Origin: Bin87 sp965203855
GTDB lineage: Bacteria > Chloroflexota > Dehalococcoidia > Lucifugimonadales > UBA3495
DNA length: 64,000 nucleotides
Reading direction: 5' to 3'
Assembly: GCA_965203855.1 (NCBI GenBank)
Contig: CBDBDN010000004.1
Location: 1-64,000, forward strand
Shown: in pieces, positions 34,601 to 42,575 of the stretch
Numbering within the stretch: the stretch's first letter is position 1
How the letters are laid out: every line of letters starts with the position of its first letter
Position numbers and translations under genes: made by a program
Notes under the pieces: generated by a model
Database searches by the model: none
The model's input: only the letters and a program-made list of their open reading frames with translations
Told to the model about the DNA's origin: nothing

Positions 34601-34761
34601 ATTTTGAGTTTGCCCCAGCCGGCGGCGTACAATACGACGGCCGTTGCTTGGTCCGAGCGCTGTTGCCGGATTATGCCATTGACCGCATCCGCACCGGCCA
34701 ATACCGGCCGGAAACCGGCCGCCTGTGGGAAACGGAGTTTGCAGGGCGGCCATCACCCTGA
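31645..34761 (+). CDS. Distinct GT39-like membrane protein with the same repeat tail (D)
   Basis: A 1,038-residue protein with GAGGAG 6 nt before ATG 31645. Its membrane half is unlike the paralogues: DVNNDDSFYYFQIARNLAEG and TRTNGYHPVWMW in the first loop are classic for GT39/PMT-like glycosyltransferases acting on polyprenyl-linked sugars. About eleven to twelve helices follow, then an extracytoplasmic region (VVGSWDAGVIGYFAEFPVVN). From about residue 690 on it has three clear copies of the ~95-residue Cys-pair domain (ERC...GRC, ENC...GRC, ENC...GRC), preceded by a degenerate one. The last two copies match those of neighbouring paralogues very closely. It therefore looks like a fusion of another glycosyltransferase to the locus-specific tail. 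Confidence 0.78.
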   Translation: MISVSGLNRFRQRLTPGTTAAFGLFLLSILAYAGYFAYYALSGLDLPGLLRDVNNDDSFYYFQIARNLAEGRFSTFDGGITRTNGYHPVWMWLITPFYWAFDRETALFGIKAFELCLIGGGAALLAVSARLCRLPWVALVAALPLLYQQTALWRGLEAAAGLFALSLLFLALSLTARRPKRWWPLLAAIAFLLPWVRLEYLAISLTATAGAALVIGARDEPDAGADASFAGRRFRIGRLRLGPLAGYAPFLGACLGGLIYFAYNRLLFGGYVPVSGAVKAAWSQEWFERAGGFDLAANLWAHLQYPLIGDGLLLVAEIGAYALIVRWASRRTSHTPHPLLPIFLVGAFALATGHAAKFAQHALTIHPNYNEDWYFVPAYLMTALIIPLRCFVAVYLIQALFSPRWPNIGRLLTAGTVGAAVIALAATVDFTEPFRHADRIQQHSHREWEITSYLGTQAMNRLLPDDAVVGSWDAGVIGYFAEFPVVNLDGLVNNYGHYRQYITSPEADNPEFSARYGITHYANNSPISVRPVNTLFEGVSLEAPNPGPESWQDDHAISLFDFKLWLADPHAPLAEGAPAQQLRTMLQERADYYSGDVAALVSGNLINTFALDCAPQHTNVLVFTVSGNFPDGTENKYGSELIYFWNDLRRNNLGYCTDAFELPAVAEHPVSVAAKPFAAVVNDLLQGNRPIIQSDWNVHRVGRQLLYHRERCMPADTEAGFYLEIIPADASDPPADGWYRDGGSDYQDFDFGAAGGVLHDGRCLVVRYLPGYEIDGINTAQYSYDENALWYGRYYTESYTAAIASELAAEAAGEPTLPGFFRVYQGDGKLTYVRENCAPADTEALFYLHPVPADVNDLPAEQREHGFDNLDFSFDQAGGVLYQGRCLVSIPLPDYEIHGIRTGQHIPGAGRLWSSEFYTDAYFTASASELAAQGYYSIYYGESALTYIRENCDPADTEAIFYLHLFPAAVDDLPEGQREHGFDNRDFEFAPAGGVQYDGRCLVRALLPDYAIDRIRTGQYRPETGRLWETEFAGRPSP

Positions 34762-34797
34762 CCCTCTCCTATACGGATAGGGTATGAATTGATACCG

Positions 34798-37188
34798 ATG
34801 ATGCTAGGAACGGCGTTAGACGGATTGAGCCCGGGGCTGGCTGCGGCGCGTCGTCGGTTGGCAGACTGGCCCCATTGGGTCTGGCCCCTGGCCGTCTGCG
34901 CCGCATTCATCGCCGTGGGCCTCCTCGTGCTGGACGACTACGCCGTTACCGGCGACACCGTCGCTTACCAGCGACCGCTTGCCATCAGCGTCATTGATTT
35001 TGCGCTGGGCGATGCCGACGCGCTGCCGGCGGATCATAACAAGTTCTACGGCGCCGCTTTTGAAGTGCTGCCCCTTTTTGTAGAACGCATTGCCGGCCTG
35101 GATGACCTGCGCGCCATCTACCTAACCCGTCACCTGATGACGCACCTGCTCTTTATCGCCGGCGGGTTCTGCTGCTATCTGCTGGCGTATCGGATGACCG
35201 GCAGCCGCCTGCTGGGGCTGTTCGCAATGCTGCTGTTTCTGCTCCATCCCCGCATCTACGCCCACTCCTTTTTCAACAGCAAAGATCTGCCCTTTCTCAG
35301 TATGTTTATGATTGCCCTGTTATGCGTTCACTGGGCATTTCGCAAGGGCACAGTGCCGGCGTTTGTGGTTTGTGGAGCAGCAGTAGGGATACTGGTCAAC
35401 CTCCGCATTATGGGAATTATGCTGCTGCCGGCCGTGCTGGCAATGCGGGCCTGCGATGTGTATTACGCCGTTGGTTGGGCGGAGCGGCGGCGGGCAGTCA
35501 TCAGCGGAGCGGCGTTTGCGCTGGCGGCGGCAACGATTTACTACGCCAGTATGCCCTACTTGTGGGCCGACCCGCTGGCCCGGTTTGGCGAACTGCTGGC
35601 GACGTTGTCGCGGCATCCGAATGCGCCATATGAATTGTTTCGGGGACAGTATGTAAGTTCGGCGGATTTGCCGGCGTGGTACTTGCCGGTTTGGATCGGG
35701 ATAACCACGCCGTCGTGGGCGCTGCTGCTGGCCGGCTTGGGGGCCGTCGGCATCTGCTGGCGCGCGGTTACCCGGGCGGGGGCCGTTTTACGCAGTACCG
35801 CGTTGCGCTTTGAGCTGCTGCTGCTGGGCAGCGCGGCGCTGCCGATAATTGCGGTGATTGCATTGCGGCCGGTGATGTACAACGATTGGCGTCAAATGTA
35901 CTGCCTCTGGGCGCCGCTGTGCCTGCTGGCGGTGGTCGGCTTGCCACCTGTCGGCGCCGGCCTGTCGGCACTAATGCGTCATTGGGGAAAGGGCCGGGAT
36001 CCGGCTTTCGCCCGCGCTGGACTGGCGGCGCTGGTTGTGCTGTCCTTGGCGGTCACGGCGGCGGAGATGATAAGGCTGCATCCCTATCAGCAGATGTATT
36101 TCAATTTGCTGGTGGACCGGACAACGCCGGAGTATCTAAAAACGCAGTACGAAACAGGATATTTTCACAATGTCCGTCTTGAAGGACACCAATATATCCT
36201 GGACAATCATCGGGGTGAACCGATACAGTCGCAATGGCGCGGCACAACGGATCTCACCTGGCGCTATCTGGCAACCTTTCCTGAATCTGAGCGGCGGCGG
36301 TTTAGGCTTGACCCCGCAACCGATGCCGACTACTATGTGATTGTACGCGTCGGCTGGGATGTTAGCCCGCCGGGGCTGCTGGCGCCGCTGCTGCCGCCGG
36401 TCATATACAACAGGAAAGTGTACAACAGCACAATTATGAGCGTGGCGACGCCGGATTTGTCCCAGTTTGCCCCGGCGGTTGCGGATACCTACCGGGAGAT
36501 TTACCGGGCGGCGGCGCGCCGGGAGCCGGCGCTGCGGGCCGACTTTAATTTTTACCTTGACGGCAAGACACTAACGTTGGTGAATGAGGATTGCCCGCCC
36601 GGCGCTTTGAGCCGGCCATATCGGTTGCGGGTTTATCTCTTGGACCTCGACAGATTGCCGGCAATGTACCGCAGCGACGGACATATTCCTGTCCGGCTTT
36701 ATGGTGTGCGGTTTGACGGCAAATGCCTGATGCAGGCCACCCTTCCCGATTATGAAATAGCCCGTATCGTAGTGGTACGCGCCGGCGAAATTCTGTCAGA
36801 GGGTTACCTGGCAGAATTGAGGCAGCAGTACGCTGCGCTGCAAGAAAGAGAGCCGTCGCTCCGTTCTGACTTTGCGGTCTATGCAGAGTCGGGCGCGCTG
36901 ATCTACGCGAAAGACGAATGCAGCCGGGCGGATACGGAAGCGCCCTTTTTCCTGCACCTTGTACCCACGGAACCGGACAGCCTGCCCGCCGAGCGTCGGG
37001 AGTACGGGTACGGCAACTATGATTTCAAGTGGGGCGATCTATCGTCCCAAGGAGATGCCATAGTATTTGAGGGTAAATGTATGGCAACAGTAAAATTGCC
37101 GGACTACGAGATACACGGCATCCGTACCGGGCAGTTTGTACCGGAAGTAGGACACCTGTGGGCAGCGGAGTTTGCAGTTGCGGAATAG
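34798..37188 (+). CDS. GT39-like membrane protein, cluster 1 paralogue E (two C-terminal repeats)
   Basis: A 796-residue paralogue starting MMLGTALDG like B; a TTG start at 34789 is possible. The GT39-like half has HPRIYAHSFFNSKDLPF and RLHPYQQMYFNLLVDR. It carries only two Cys-pair domains, ending ...IRTGQFVPEVGHLWAAEF, so it lacks the third repeat seen in A, B, C and F. The spacer before it repeats the CCTATACGGATAGG hairpin found before B. The segment 35608-35823 is base-for-base identical to one in paralogue C although flanks differ, indicating recent gene conversion. Confidence 0.78.
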   Translation: MMLGTALDGLSPGLAAARRRLADWPHWVWPLAVCAAFIAVGLLVLDDYAVTGDTVAYQRPLAISVIDFALGDADALPADHNKFYGAAFEVLPLFVERIAGLDDLRAIYLTRHLMTHLLFIAGGFCCYLLAYRMTGSRLLGLFAMLLFLLHPRIYAHSFFNSKDLPFLSMFMIALLCVHWAFRKGTVPAFVVCGAAVGILVNLRIMGIMLLPAVLAMRACDVYYAVGWAERRRAVISGAAFALAAATIYYASMPYLWADPLARFGELLATLSRHPNAPYELFRGQYVSSADLPAWYLPVWIGITTPSWALLLAGLGAVGICWRAVTRAGAVLRSTALRFELLLLGSAALPIIAVIALRPVMYNDWRQMYCLWAPLCLLAVVGLPPVGAGLSALMRHWGKGRDPAFARAGLAALVVLSLAVTAAEMIRLHPYQQMYFNLLVDRTTPEYLKTQYETGYFHNVRLEGHQYILDNHRGEPIQSQWRGTTDLTWRYLATFPESERRRFRLDPATDADYYVIVRVGWDVSPPGLLAPLLPPVIYNRKVYNSTIMSVATPDLSQFAPAVADTYREIYRAAARREPALRADFNFYLDGKTLTLVNEDCPPGALSRPYRLRVYLLDLDRLPAMYRSDGHIPVRLYGVRFDGKCLMQATLPDYEIARIVVVRAGEILSEGYLAELRQQYAALQEREPSLRSDFAVYAESGALIYAKDECSRADTEAPFFLHLVPTEPDSLPAERREYGYGNYDFKWGDLSSQGDAIVFEGKCMATVKLPDYEIHGIRTGQFVPEVGHLWAAEFAVAE

Positions 37189-37269
37189 CCTACGCCATAA
37201 CCCTACCCCAGCGGAAAACGGAGCTGGACGGTGTGGTACGCTGTCCAACCCGGTTAATGTTGGATTGAG
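37189..37269 (+). promoter_or_regulatory. Conserved leader with stem-loop (copy 2)
   Basis: The same leader as before C: ACCCTACCCCAGCGGAAAAC, the GGACGGTG/CGCTGTCC stem-loop, then the shared start region. The compared copies differ at only a few positions. Confidence 0.45.
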
Positions 37270-40038
37270 ATGAAAGAAATAATGTTCGGAACGGGGGGGG
37301 GGGGTAAATCGCGCGCGGCCGCTAGCGCCGGGCGCCGGCATCTGGAGTCATGCCCCCATTGGGTCTGGCACCTGGCCGTCTGCGCCGCATTCATCGCCGT
37401 GGGCCTCCTCGTGCTGGATGACTACGCCGTTACCGGCGACGCCATCTTTTTCCAGCGGCTGCTCGCTATCAATACCTTTAATTTTGCGCTGGGCACTGTC
37501 AACGCGCTGCCAGCGGATGATAACAAGTTCTACGGCGCCGCTTTTGAAGTACTGCCCCTTTTAGTAGAACGCATTGCCGGCCTGGATGACACCCGTTCCA
37601 TCTATCTGACCCGTCACCTGATGACGCACCTGCTCTTTATCGCCGGCGGGTTCTGCTGCTACCTGTTGGCCTATCGGATGACTGGCAGCCGCCTGCTGGG
37701 GCTGTTCGCAATGCTGCTCTTCCTGATCCATCCCCGTATGTACGCCCATTCCTTTTTCAACAGCAAAGATCTACCCTTTCTCAGTATGTTTATGGTTGCC
37801 CTGCTCAGCGTCCACTGGGCGTTTCGCAAGGGAACGATAGGGGCCTTTGTAGTTTGCGGAGCAGTGGTAGGGATACTGGTCAACCTCCGCATTATGGGGA
37901 TAATGCTGCTGCCGGCCGTGCTGGCAATGCGGGCCTGCGATGTGTATTACGCCGTTGGCTGGGCGGAGCGGCGGCGGGCAGTCATCAGCGGGGCGGCGTT
38001 TGCGCTGACTGCGGCGATAATTTACTACGCCAGTATGCCCTATCTGTGGGCCGACCCGCTGGCCCGGTTTGCCGAATTATTGGCAACACTGTCGCGACAT
38101 CCACATACACCGTATGAATTGTTTCAGGGACAATATGTATATGCGGCGGACTTGCCCGCGCTGTACCTGCCGGTCTGGATCGGGATAACCACGCCGCCAT
38201 GGGCGCTGCTGCTGGCCGGCTTGGGCGCGTCAGGCATCTGCTGGCGGACGGCGATGCAGGCCGGCGCCGTTTTACGCAATACCGCGCGGCGCTTTGAGCT
38301 GCTGCTGGTTGGATGCGCCGGGCTGCCGATAATCGGGGTGATTGCGTTGCAGTCAACGATGTACAGTGACTGGCTACATATGTACTTTCTCTGGACGCCG
38401 CTGTGCTTGCTCGCGGTGTTGGGTTTGTGGCAAGCCGGCAACGGCCTGGCCGCGCTCACGCGCCATTACGGCCTAATGCGTCATTGGGGAGCAGGCTGTA
38501 ATTCGGCTCCCGCCCGCGTTGTACTGGCCGCGCTGGCCGCATTAGCCCTGGCGTCCATAGTTGCTGAAATGATACGGCTGCATCCTTATCAGCATCTGTA
38601 TTTCAACTTGCTGGTGGACCGAAACACCCCGGAATACCTCAAAACGCAGTACAGAATGGATTACTCACATTCCATTCGGCTTGAAGGGTATCAGTATATC
38701 CTGGACAACCACCCGGATGAAACTATACATATAGAATGGCGCGGCGCCGGGCATCCTATTTGGCGTTATCTGGAAACCTATTATACCGCATCCGAACGGA
38801 GCCGATTCCAGATGGCCCCCGCAACCGACGCCGACTATTATGTGCTTGAGCCGAGCCGGTGGGTTGTTAATCCGCCGGGGCTGCCGGCGCCGCTGCTGCC
38901 GCCGTCCGTATATGACAGGAAGGTGTACAACAATACTATTATGAGTGTAACGACGCCGGATTTGTCGCGGGTGGCCTCGGTCGTTGCGAATACCTACCGG
39001 GAGATTTACCGGGCGGCGACGCAGCGGGAGCCGGCATTGCAGGCCGGTTTTGACTTTTACCTTGACGGCAAGACGCTGACTTTGGTGAACGAGAATTGCC
39101 CGCCCGGCGTTTTGAGTAAATGGTACGAGCTGCGGGTTTATCCCATTGCCCAAAGCGACCTGCCGAATTTATACCGCGAACTCGGTCATATTCACATCCG
39201 GCTTTACGGGGTGCGGTTTGACGGGAAATGCCTGATGCAGGCCACGCTGCCTGATTATGGCATAGCTCGTATTGAAGTCGTCGGCATCGGCGGGTTTTGG
39301 ACGGAGCGCTATCTGGCAGAGCTGCGGCAGCAGTACGCTGCGTTGCAAGAAACGGAGCCGGAGATCCGCTCCCATTTTGATATATTCATAGATGACAGCG
39401 CGCTGCGCTACACCAAGGACGAATGCAGCCCCGACGATAAGGCGGCGCCGTTCTATCTGCACATCATACCCGCCGCTGCGGACAGCCTGCCGGCAGCGCG
39501 GCGTGAATACGGGTTTGACAACCGCGATTTTAGTTGGGATGATGTAGTAAATCGTGGTCGCGGCGTTGAATTTAACGGCAAATGTATGGCAACTGTGCCG
39601 CTGCCGGATTACGCGGTACACGGCATCCGCACCGGGCAGCATATACCGGGAGCGGGCCGGCTGTGGGGCGGCGAGTTCTACACGCAAGCCTACTATGCCG
39701 CCCAAGCATCCGAGTTGGCGGCGCAGGATTTTTACGATGTATATTACGGTGATGGCGCGCTGACCTATATGCGGGAGGATTGCGCGGCGGCGGATACGGC
39801 AGCGCCATTTTTTCTGCATATCATCCCGTCCGATGTGAATGACCTGCCGGAGGGCCAGCGGGAACATGGATTTGGCAATTTGGACTTTGAGTTTGCCCCA
39901 GCCGGCGGCGTACAATACGACGGCCGTTGCCTGGTCAGCATACCGCTGCCCGACTATGCCATTGACCGCATCCGCACCGGCCAATACCGGCCGGACACCG
40001 GCCGCCTGTGGGCAGCAGAGTTTGCAGTTGCGGAATAG
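37270..40038 (+). CDS. GT39-like membrane protein, cluster 1 paralogue F with 12-G tract (phase-variable?)
   Basis: A 922-residue paralogue with the MKEIMFGT start of A and C. A run of 12 Gs (37293-37304) follows the eighth codon: 12 keeps the frame, 13 would create GGG TAA and stop translation at once, 11 would shift the frame. The GT39-like half includes HPRMYAHSFFNSKDLPF and RLHPYQHLYFNLLVDR. Three Cys-pair domains follow. The leader matches that of C (GGACGGTGYGGTACGCTGTCC stem-loop), and the sequence after its stop resembles these leaders, suggesting they are joints of tandem duplication. Confidence 0.78.
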   Translation: MKEIMFGTGGGGKSRAAASAGRRHLESCPHWVWHLAVCAAFIAVGLLVLDDYAVTGDAIFFQRLLAINTFNFALGTVNALPADDNKFYGAAFEVLPLLVERIAGLDDTRSIYLTRHLMTHLLFIAGGFCCYLLAYRMTGSRLLGLFAMLLFLIHPRMYAHSFFNSKDLPFLSMFMVALLSVHWAFRKGTIGAFVVCGAVVGILVNLRIMGIMLLPAVLAMRACDVYYAVGWAERRRAVISGAAFALTAAIIYYASMPYLWADPLARFAELLATLSRHPHTPYELFQGQYVYAADLPALYLPVWIGITTPPWALLLAGLGASGICWRTAMQAGAVLRNTARRFELLLVGCAGLPIIGVIALQSTMYSDWLHMYFLWTPLCLLAVLGLWQAGNGLAALTRHYGLMRHWGAGCNSAPARVVLAALAALALASIVAEMIRLHPYQHLYFNLLVDRNTPEYLKTQYRMDYSHSIRLEGYQYILDNHPDETIHIEWRGAGHPIWRYLETYYTASERSRFQMAPATDADYYVLEPSRWVVNPPGLPAPLLPPSVYDRKVYNNTIMSVTTPDLSRVASVVANTYREIYRAATQREPALQAGFDFYLDGKTLTLVNENCPPGVLSKWYELRVYPIAQSDLPNLYRELGHIHIRLYGVRFDGKCLMQATLPDYGIARIEVVGIGGFWTERYLAELRQQYAALQETEPEIRSHFDIFIDDSALRYTKDECSPDDKAAPFYLHIIPAAADSLPAARREYGFDNRDFSWDDVVNRGRGVEFNGKCMATVPLPDYAVHGIRTGQHIPGAGRLWGGEFYTQAYYAAQASELAAQDFYDVYYGDGALTYMREDCAAADTAAPFFLHIIPSDVNDLPEGQREHGFGNLDFEFAPAGGVQYDGRCLVSIPLPDYAIDRIRTGQYRPDTGRLWAAEFAVAE
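37293..37304 (+). repeat. 12-nt poly-G tract in coding sequence
   Basis: Twelve consecutive Gs, 23 bp after the start codon of paralogue F, at the homologous position to the 13-G tract of C. Confidence 0.8.
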
Positions 40039-40150
40039 CCCAAGCCCCGGCCCTATCCCGGCGGGAAACGGGAGCTGCCGCCGCCAATCTGGTAGAATGC
40101 AACCAGGGAAAGCAATGCCGCCCGGCGGGCGCGGCCAGAGGTGAGGCAAA

Positions 40151-40492
40151 ATGCAAGTCAACGCTGGAAACATTACGGCAATTGCGGCCATAGTAGCCTT
40201 GGCCGTTACTCTGCTGGCGGCGGTCGGCGGCGGGATTTATCAATTGAGCGAGCTCAGCACTCGGGTGGACCACCTGTCTGCGGAGGTGGAGCAGCTGCCA
40301 ACCCGCGATGAAGTCCGCATTTTGATTGCGGAGGAAATCCGCCGCAGCAACGCTGAATTGCGCGAGGATCTTCGCCGCAGCAACCAGCAGCTGCTCCACG
40401 CCCTGGCGAACCACACCCACGACGCCGACGGCCAGGCTCTTTTCGCCGTGCCGCCCGGCTCCGAATCCTTCAGCGAACAGCGACCGCAATGA
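40151..40492 (+). CDS. Small membrane-anchored coiled-coil protein
   Basis: A 113-residue protein with one N-terminal membrane helix (ITAIAAIVALAVTLLAAVGGGIYQL, about residues 7-31) and a charged coiled coil (LSTRVDHLSAEVEQL then EEIRRSNAELREDLRRSNQQLL). GAGGTGAGG precedes the ATG. Its TGA overlaps the ATG of the CaiB-type gene (ATGA at 40489), so translation is coupled. No known family; it might tether or scaffold something at the membrane. Confidence 0.65.
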   Translation: MQVNAGNITAIAAIVALAVTLLAAVGGGIYQLSELSTRVDHLSAEVEQLPTRDEVRILIAEEIRRSNAELREDLRRSNQQLLHALANHTHDADGQALFAVPPGSESFSEQRPQ

Positions 40493-41793
40493 CCACTGCC
40501 ACATCCGCATTGCCCGCCAATAATTGCGGCTCCGACAGCTACGGCCCCGGTCTGCTGGCCCCCTATCGCGTCCTTGACCTTACCGATAGCCGGGGCCTGC
40601 TCTGCGGCAAGATGCTGGCCGACCTCGGCGCCGATGTGGTTCAGGTAGAACCGCCCGGCGGCAGCGACGCCCGGCGCATCGGCCCTTTCTACCAGGACAC
40701 GCCCGGCCCGGAACGCAGCCTGTTCTGGTGGGCCAACTGCGCCAACAAACGCAGCATCACGCTGGACATTGCCACTGCTGACGGCGCCGCCCTGCTGCGT
40801 CGCCTGGCCGCCAACGCCGACTTTCTGATTGAATCGGCGGAACCCGGACGAATGGCCGCGCTGGGGCTGGCCTACTCCGATCTGGCGGCAGTCAATCCCC
40901 GGCTGGTGATGGTATCCATAACGGCATTCGGGCAGGACGGCCCCTACGCCGCTTACCTGGCATCGGACATCATCGGTATGGCACTGGGCGGCTTTATGCA
41001 TCTCACCGGCGACAGCGACCGTCCGCCATTGCGGGTCAGTATGCCCCAGTTTTATCAGCATGGCAGCGCGGCCGGCGCCGCCGCCGCAATGATTTCCCAC
41101 ACGCATCGCCAGCTCACCGGCGCCGGCCAGCACGCGGATGTATCCTGCCAGCAGGCGGTGGCCCGCACCTTGGCCCACGCCCCGCAGTACTGGGATCTGG
41201 AACGCACCATCCTGCGCCGGATGGGCGCCTACCGGGAATCGGCGGGCGGCACTTATACCCGCATCAACTGGCCTTGCCGGGATGGGTATGTGAACTTTCA
41301 GCCCGGCGGCGGCACCGCCGGCGCGGCCGGCAGCGTCCGCGCCCTGCTAGGCTGGATGCGCGAGGAGGGGATGGGCAGCGACGCTCTGGACGCCGTGAAC
41401 TGGGAGGAACTGGGCTACGGCACGGCCCGCGCCGAGATTATGGAGCAGACCGTGGCTGCCGTTGCCCCTTTCTTTATGACGCATACCCGCAACGAACTGG
41501 CCGACGGCGCGCTGGAACGCCGCATCCTGCTGTTCCCCGTCGCCACGCCCGCCGACATCCTGGCGCACCGGCAGCTGGCGGCGCGGGAATACTACGACCA
41601 TATTGAGCATCCCGACCTGGGCATCACCGTCCCCTACCCCGGCAACTTCGTCAAGGACTTGACTAACCCCGACAGAATCGGCATCCGCCGCCGGCCTCCG
41701 CAAGTCGGCGAGCACAACGGGGAGATATTGGGCGGCGAGCTGGGGTTAAGCGCGCGGGACTTGGTGCGGCTGGCGGAGCTGGGTGTGGTATAG
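40489..41793 (+). CDS. CaiB/BaiF family CoA-transferase
   Basis: A 434-residue family III CoA-transferase: YRVLDLTDSRGLLCGKMLADLGADVVQVEPPGG (residues about 25-57), NKRSITLDIATADG, and FIESAEPGRMAALGLAYSDLAAVNPRLVMVSITAFGQDGPYA. The region where the catalytic Asp normally lies reads PQFYQHGSAAGAAAAMISH, without an obvious Asp, as in a subgroup of CaiB-like proteins I recall with PQAxxHAG at that point. Substrate unknown. A 258-bp copy of its 3' end is found 430 bp downstream. Confidence 0.85.
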   Translation: MTTATSALPANNCGSDSYGPGLLAPYRVLDLTDSRGLLCGKMLADLGADVVQVEPPGGSDARRIGPFYQDTPGPERSLFWWANCANKRSITLDIATADGAALLRRLAANADFLIESAEPGRMAALGLAYSDLAAVNPRLVMVSITAFGQDGPYAAYLASDIIGMALGGFMHLTGDSDRPPLRVSMPQFYQHGSAAGAAAAMISHTHRQLTGAGQHADVSCQQAVARTLAHAPQYWDLERTILRRMGAYRESAGGTYTRINWPCRDGYVNFQPGGGTAGAAGSVRALLGWMREEGMGSDALDAVNWEELGYGTARAEIMEQTVAAVAPFFMTHTRNELADGALERRILLFPVATPADILAHRQLAAREYYDHIEHPDLGITVPYPGNFVKDLTNPDRIGIRRRPPQVGEHNGEILGGELGLSARDLVRLAELGVV

Positions 41794-41853
41794 TCGGCTT
41801 GATATAACCAGCTTACTGATCGTGACGGAACAGTCGCGCACGGGAGTAATCCA

Positions 41854-42195
41854 ATGAATACCATCATCATAGACCGGGACGACCTGCTTGCAGTTTCGCC
41901 TACGGCCTTGTCCGCCTATGCCCGCACTTTCGGTTGGGCTAAAATAGAAACCTTTGGAGACTGCTCCGATGTGTACGCGGGCCCATCCCTACCGGAGATT
42001 ATCATTCCGCGCACCAGACAACTGGGCGATTACGCCTTGGTAGTAGCCCGGCTCATCGGCATTTTCGCACGGGTGGCGGAGGTGAAAGAGGTAGCCATTT
42101 ACGACGAGCTGCTTGCCATTGACCGGGATGCGGTAAGGTCCGGTGTTTCCGATGACCGGGATAATGGGAAATGGCCGGCGGCTTGCCAATCGTAG
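41854..42195 (+). CDS. Hypothetical protein, possibly 3'-truncated
   Basis: A 113-residue protein of no recognised family beginning MNTIIIDRDDLLAVSPTALSAY. The first ~95 residues look like a compact alpha/beta domain (YAGPSLPEIIIPRT, DYALVVARLIGIFARVAE, AIYDELLAIDRDAVR). After that the sequence becomes low-quality (SGVSDDRDNGKWPAACQS) and ends shortly before a duplicated caiB fragment, so a longer gene may have been cut by the same rearrangement. Confidence 0.5.
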   Translation: MNTIIIDRDDLLAVSPTALSAYARTFGWAKIETFGDCSDVYAGPSLPEIIIPRTRQLGDYALVVARLIGIFARVAEVKEVAIYDELLAIDRDAVRSGVSDDRDNGKWPAACQS

Positions 42196-42225
42196 CCTGA
42201 CATCGAGCGGACAACCCCCCGGAAA

Positions 42226-42483
42226 CCCGTCGCCACGCCCGCCAACATCCTGGCGCACCAGCAGCGGGTGGCGCGGGATTACTACGACCATATTGAGCAT
42301 CCCAACCTGGGCCTAACCGTCCCCTACCCCGGCAATTTTGTAAAAGACCTAACTGACCCCAATCAGGTAGGCATCCGCCGACGCCCCCCACAAGTCGGCG
42401 AGCACAACGGGGAGATATTGGGCGGCGAGCTGGGGGTAAGCGCGCGGGATTTGGGGCGGCGGGTTGAGCTGAGCGTGGTATAA
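42226..42483 (+). pseudogene. Duplicated 3' fragment of the CaiB-type gene
   Basis: The segment is exactly the same length (258 bp) as the end of the CoA-transferase gene (41536-41793), with substitutions but no gaps. It encodes YYDHIEHPNLGLTVPYPGNF, RRRPPQVGEHNGEILGGELG and a final VELSVV. It has no 5' part and no ribosome binding site, so it is a non-functional scar of a tandem duplication. Confidence 0.8.
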
Positions 42484-42575
42484 TCCCGGCATCCCGGCGC
42501 GCGACCGTTATATGCTCCGGCATCAACGCTCAACCCCGCATCAGCAATAATTTCCCGCCGGCAAGGACCGCCGTT

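Noticed and set aside
23189..40038. S-layer or polymorphic toxin array
   Set aside because: Front halves are polytopic with GT-C motifs rather than secreted S-layer domains, and no variable toxin tips or immunity genes are seen.
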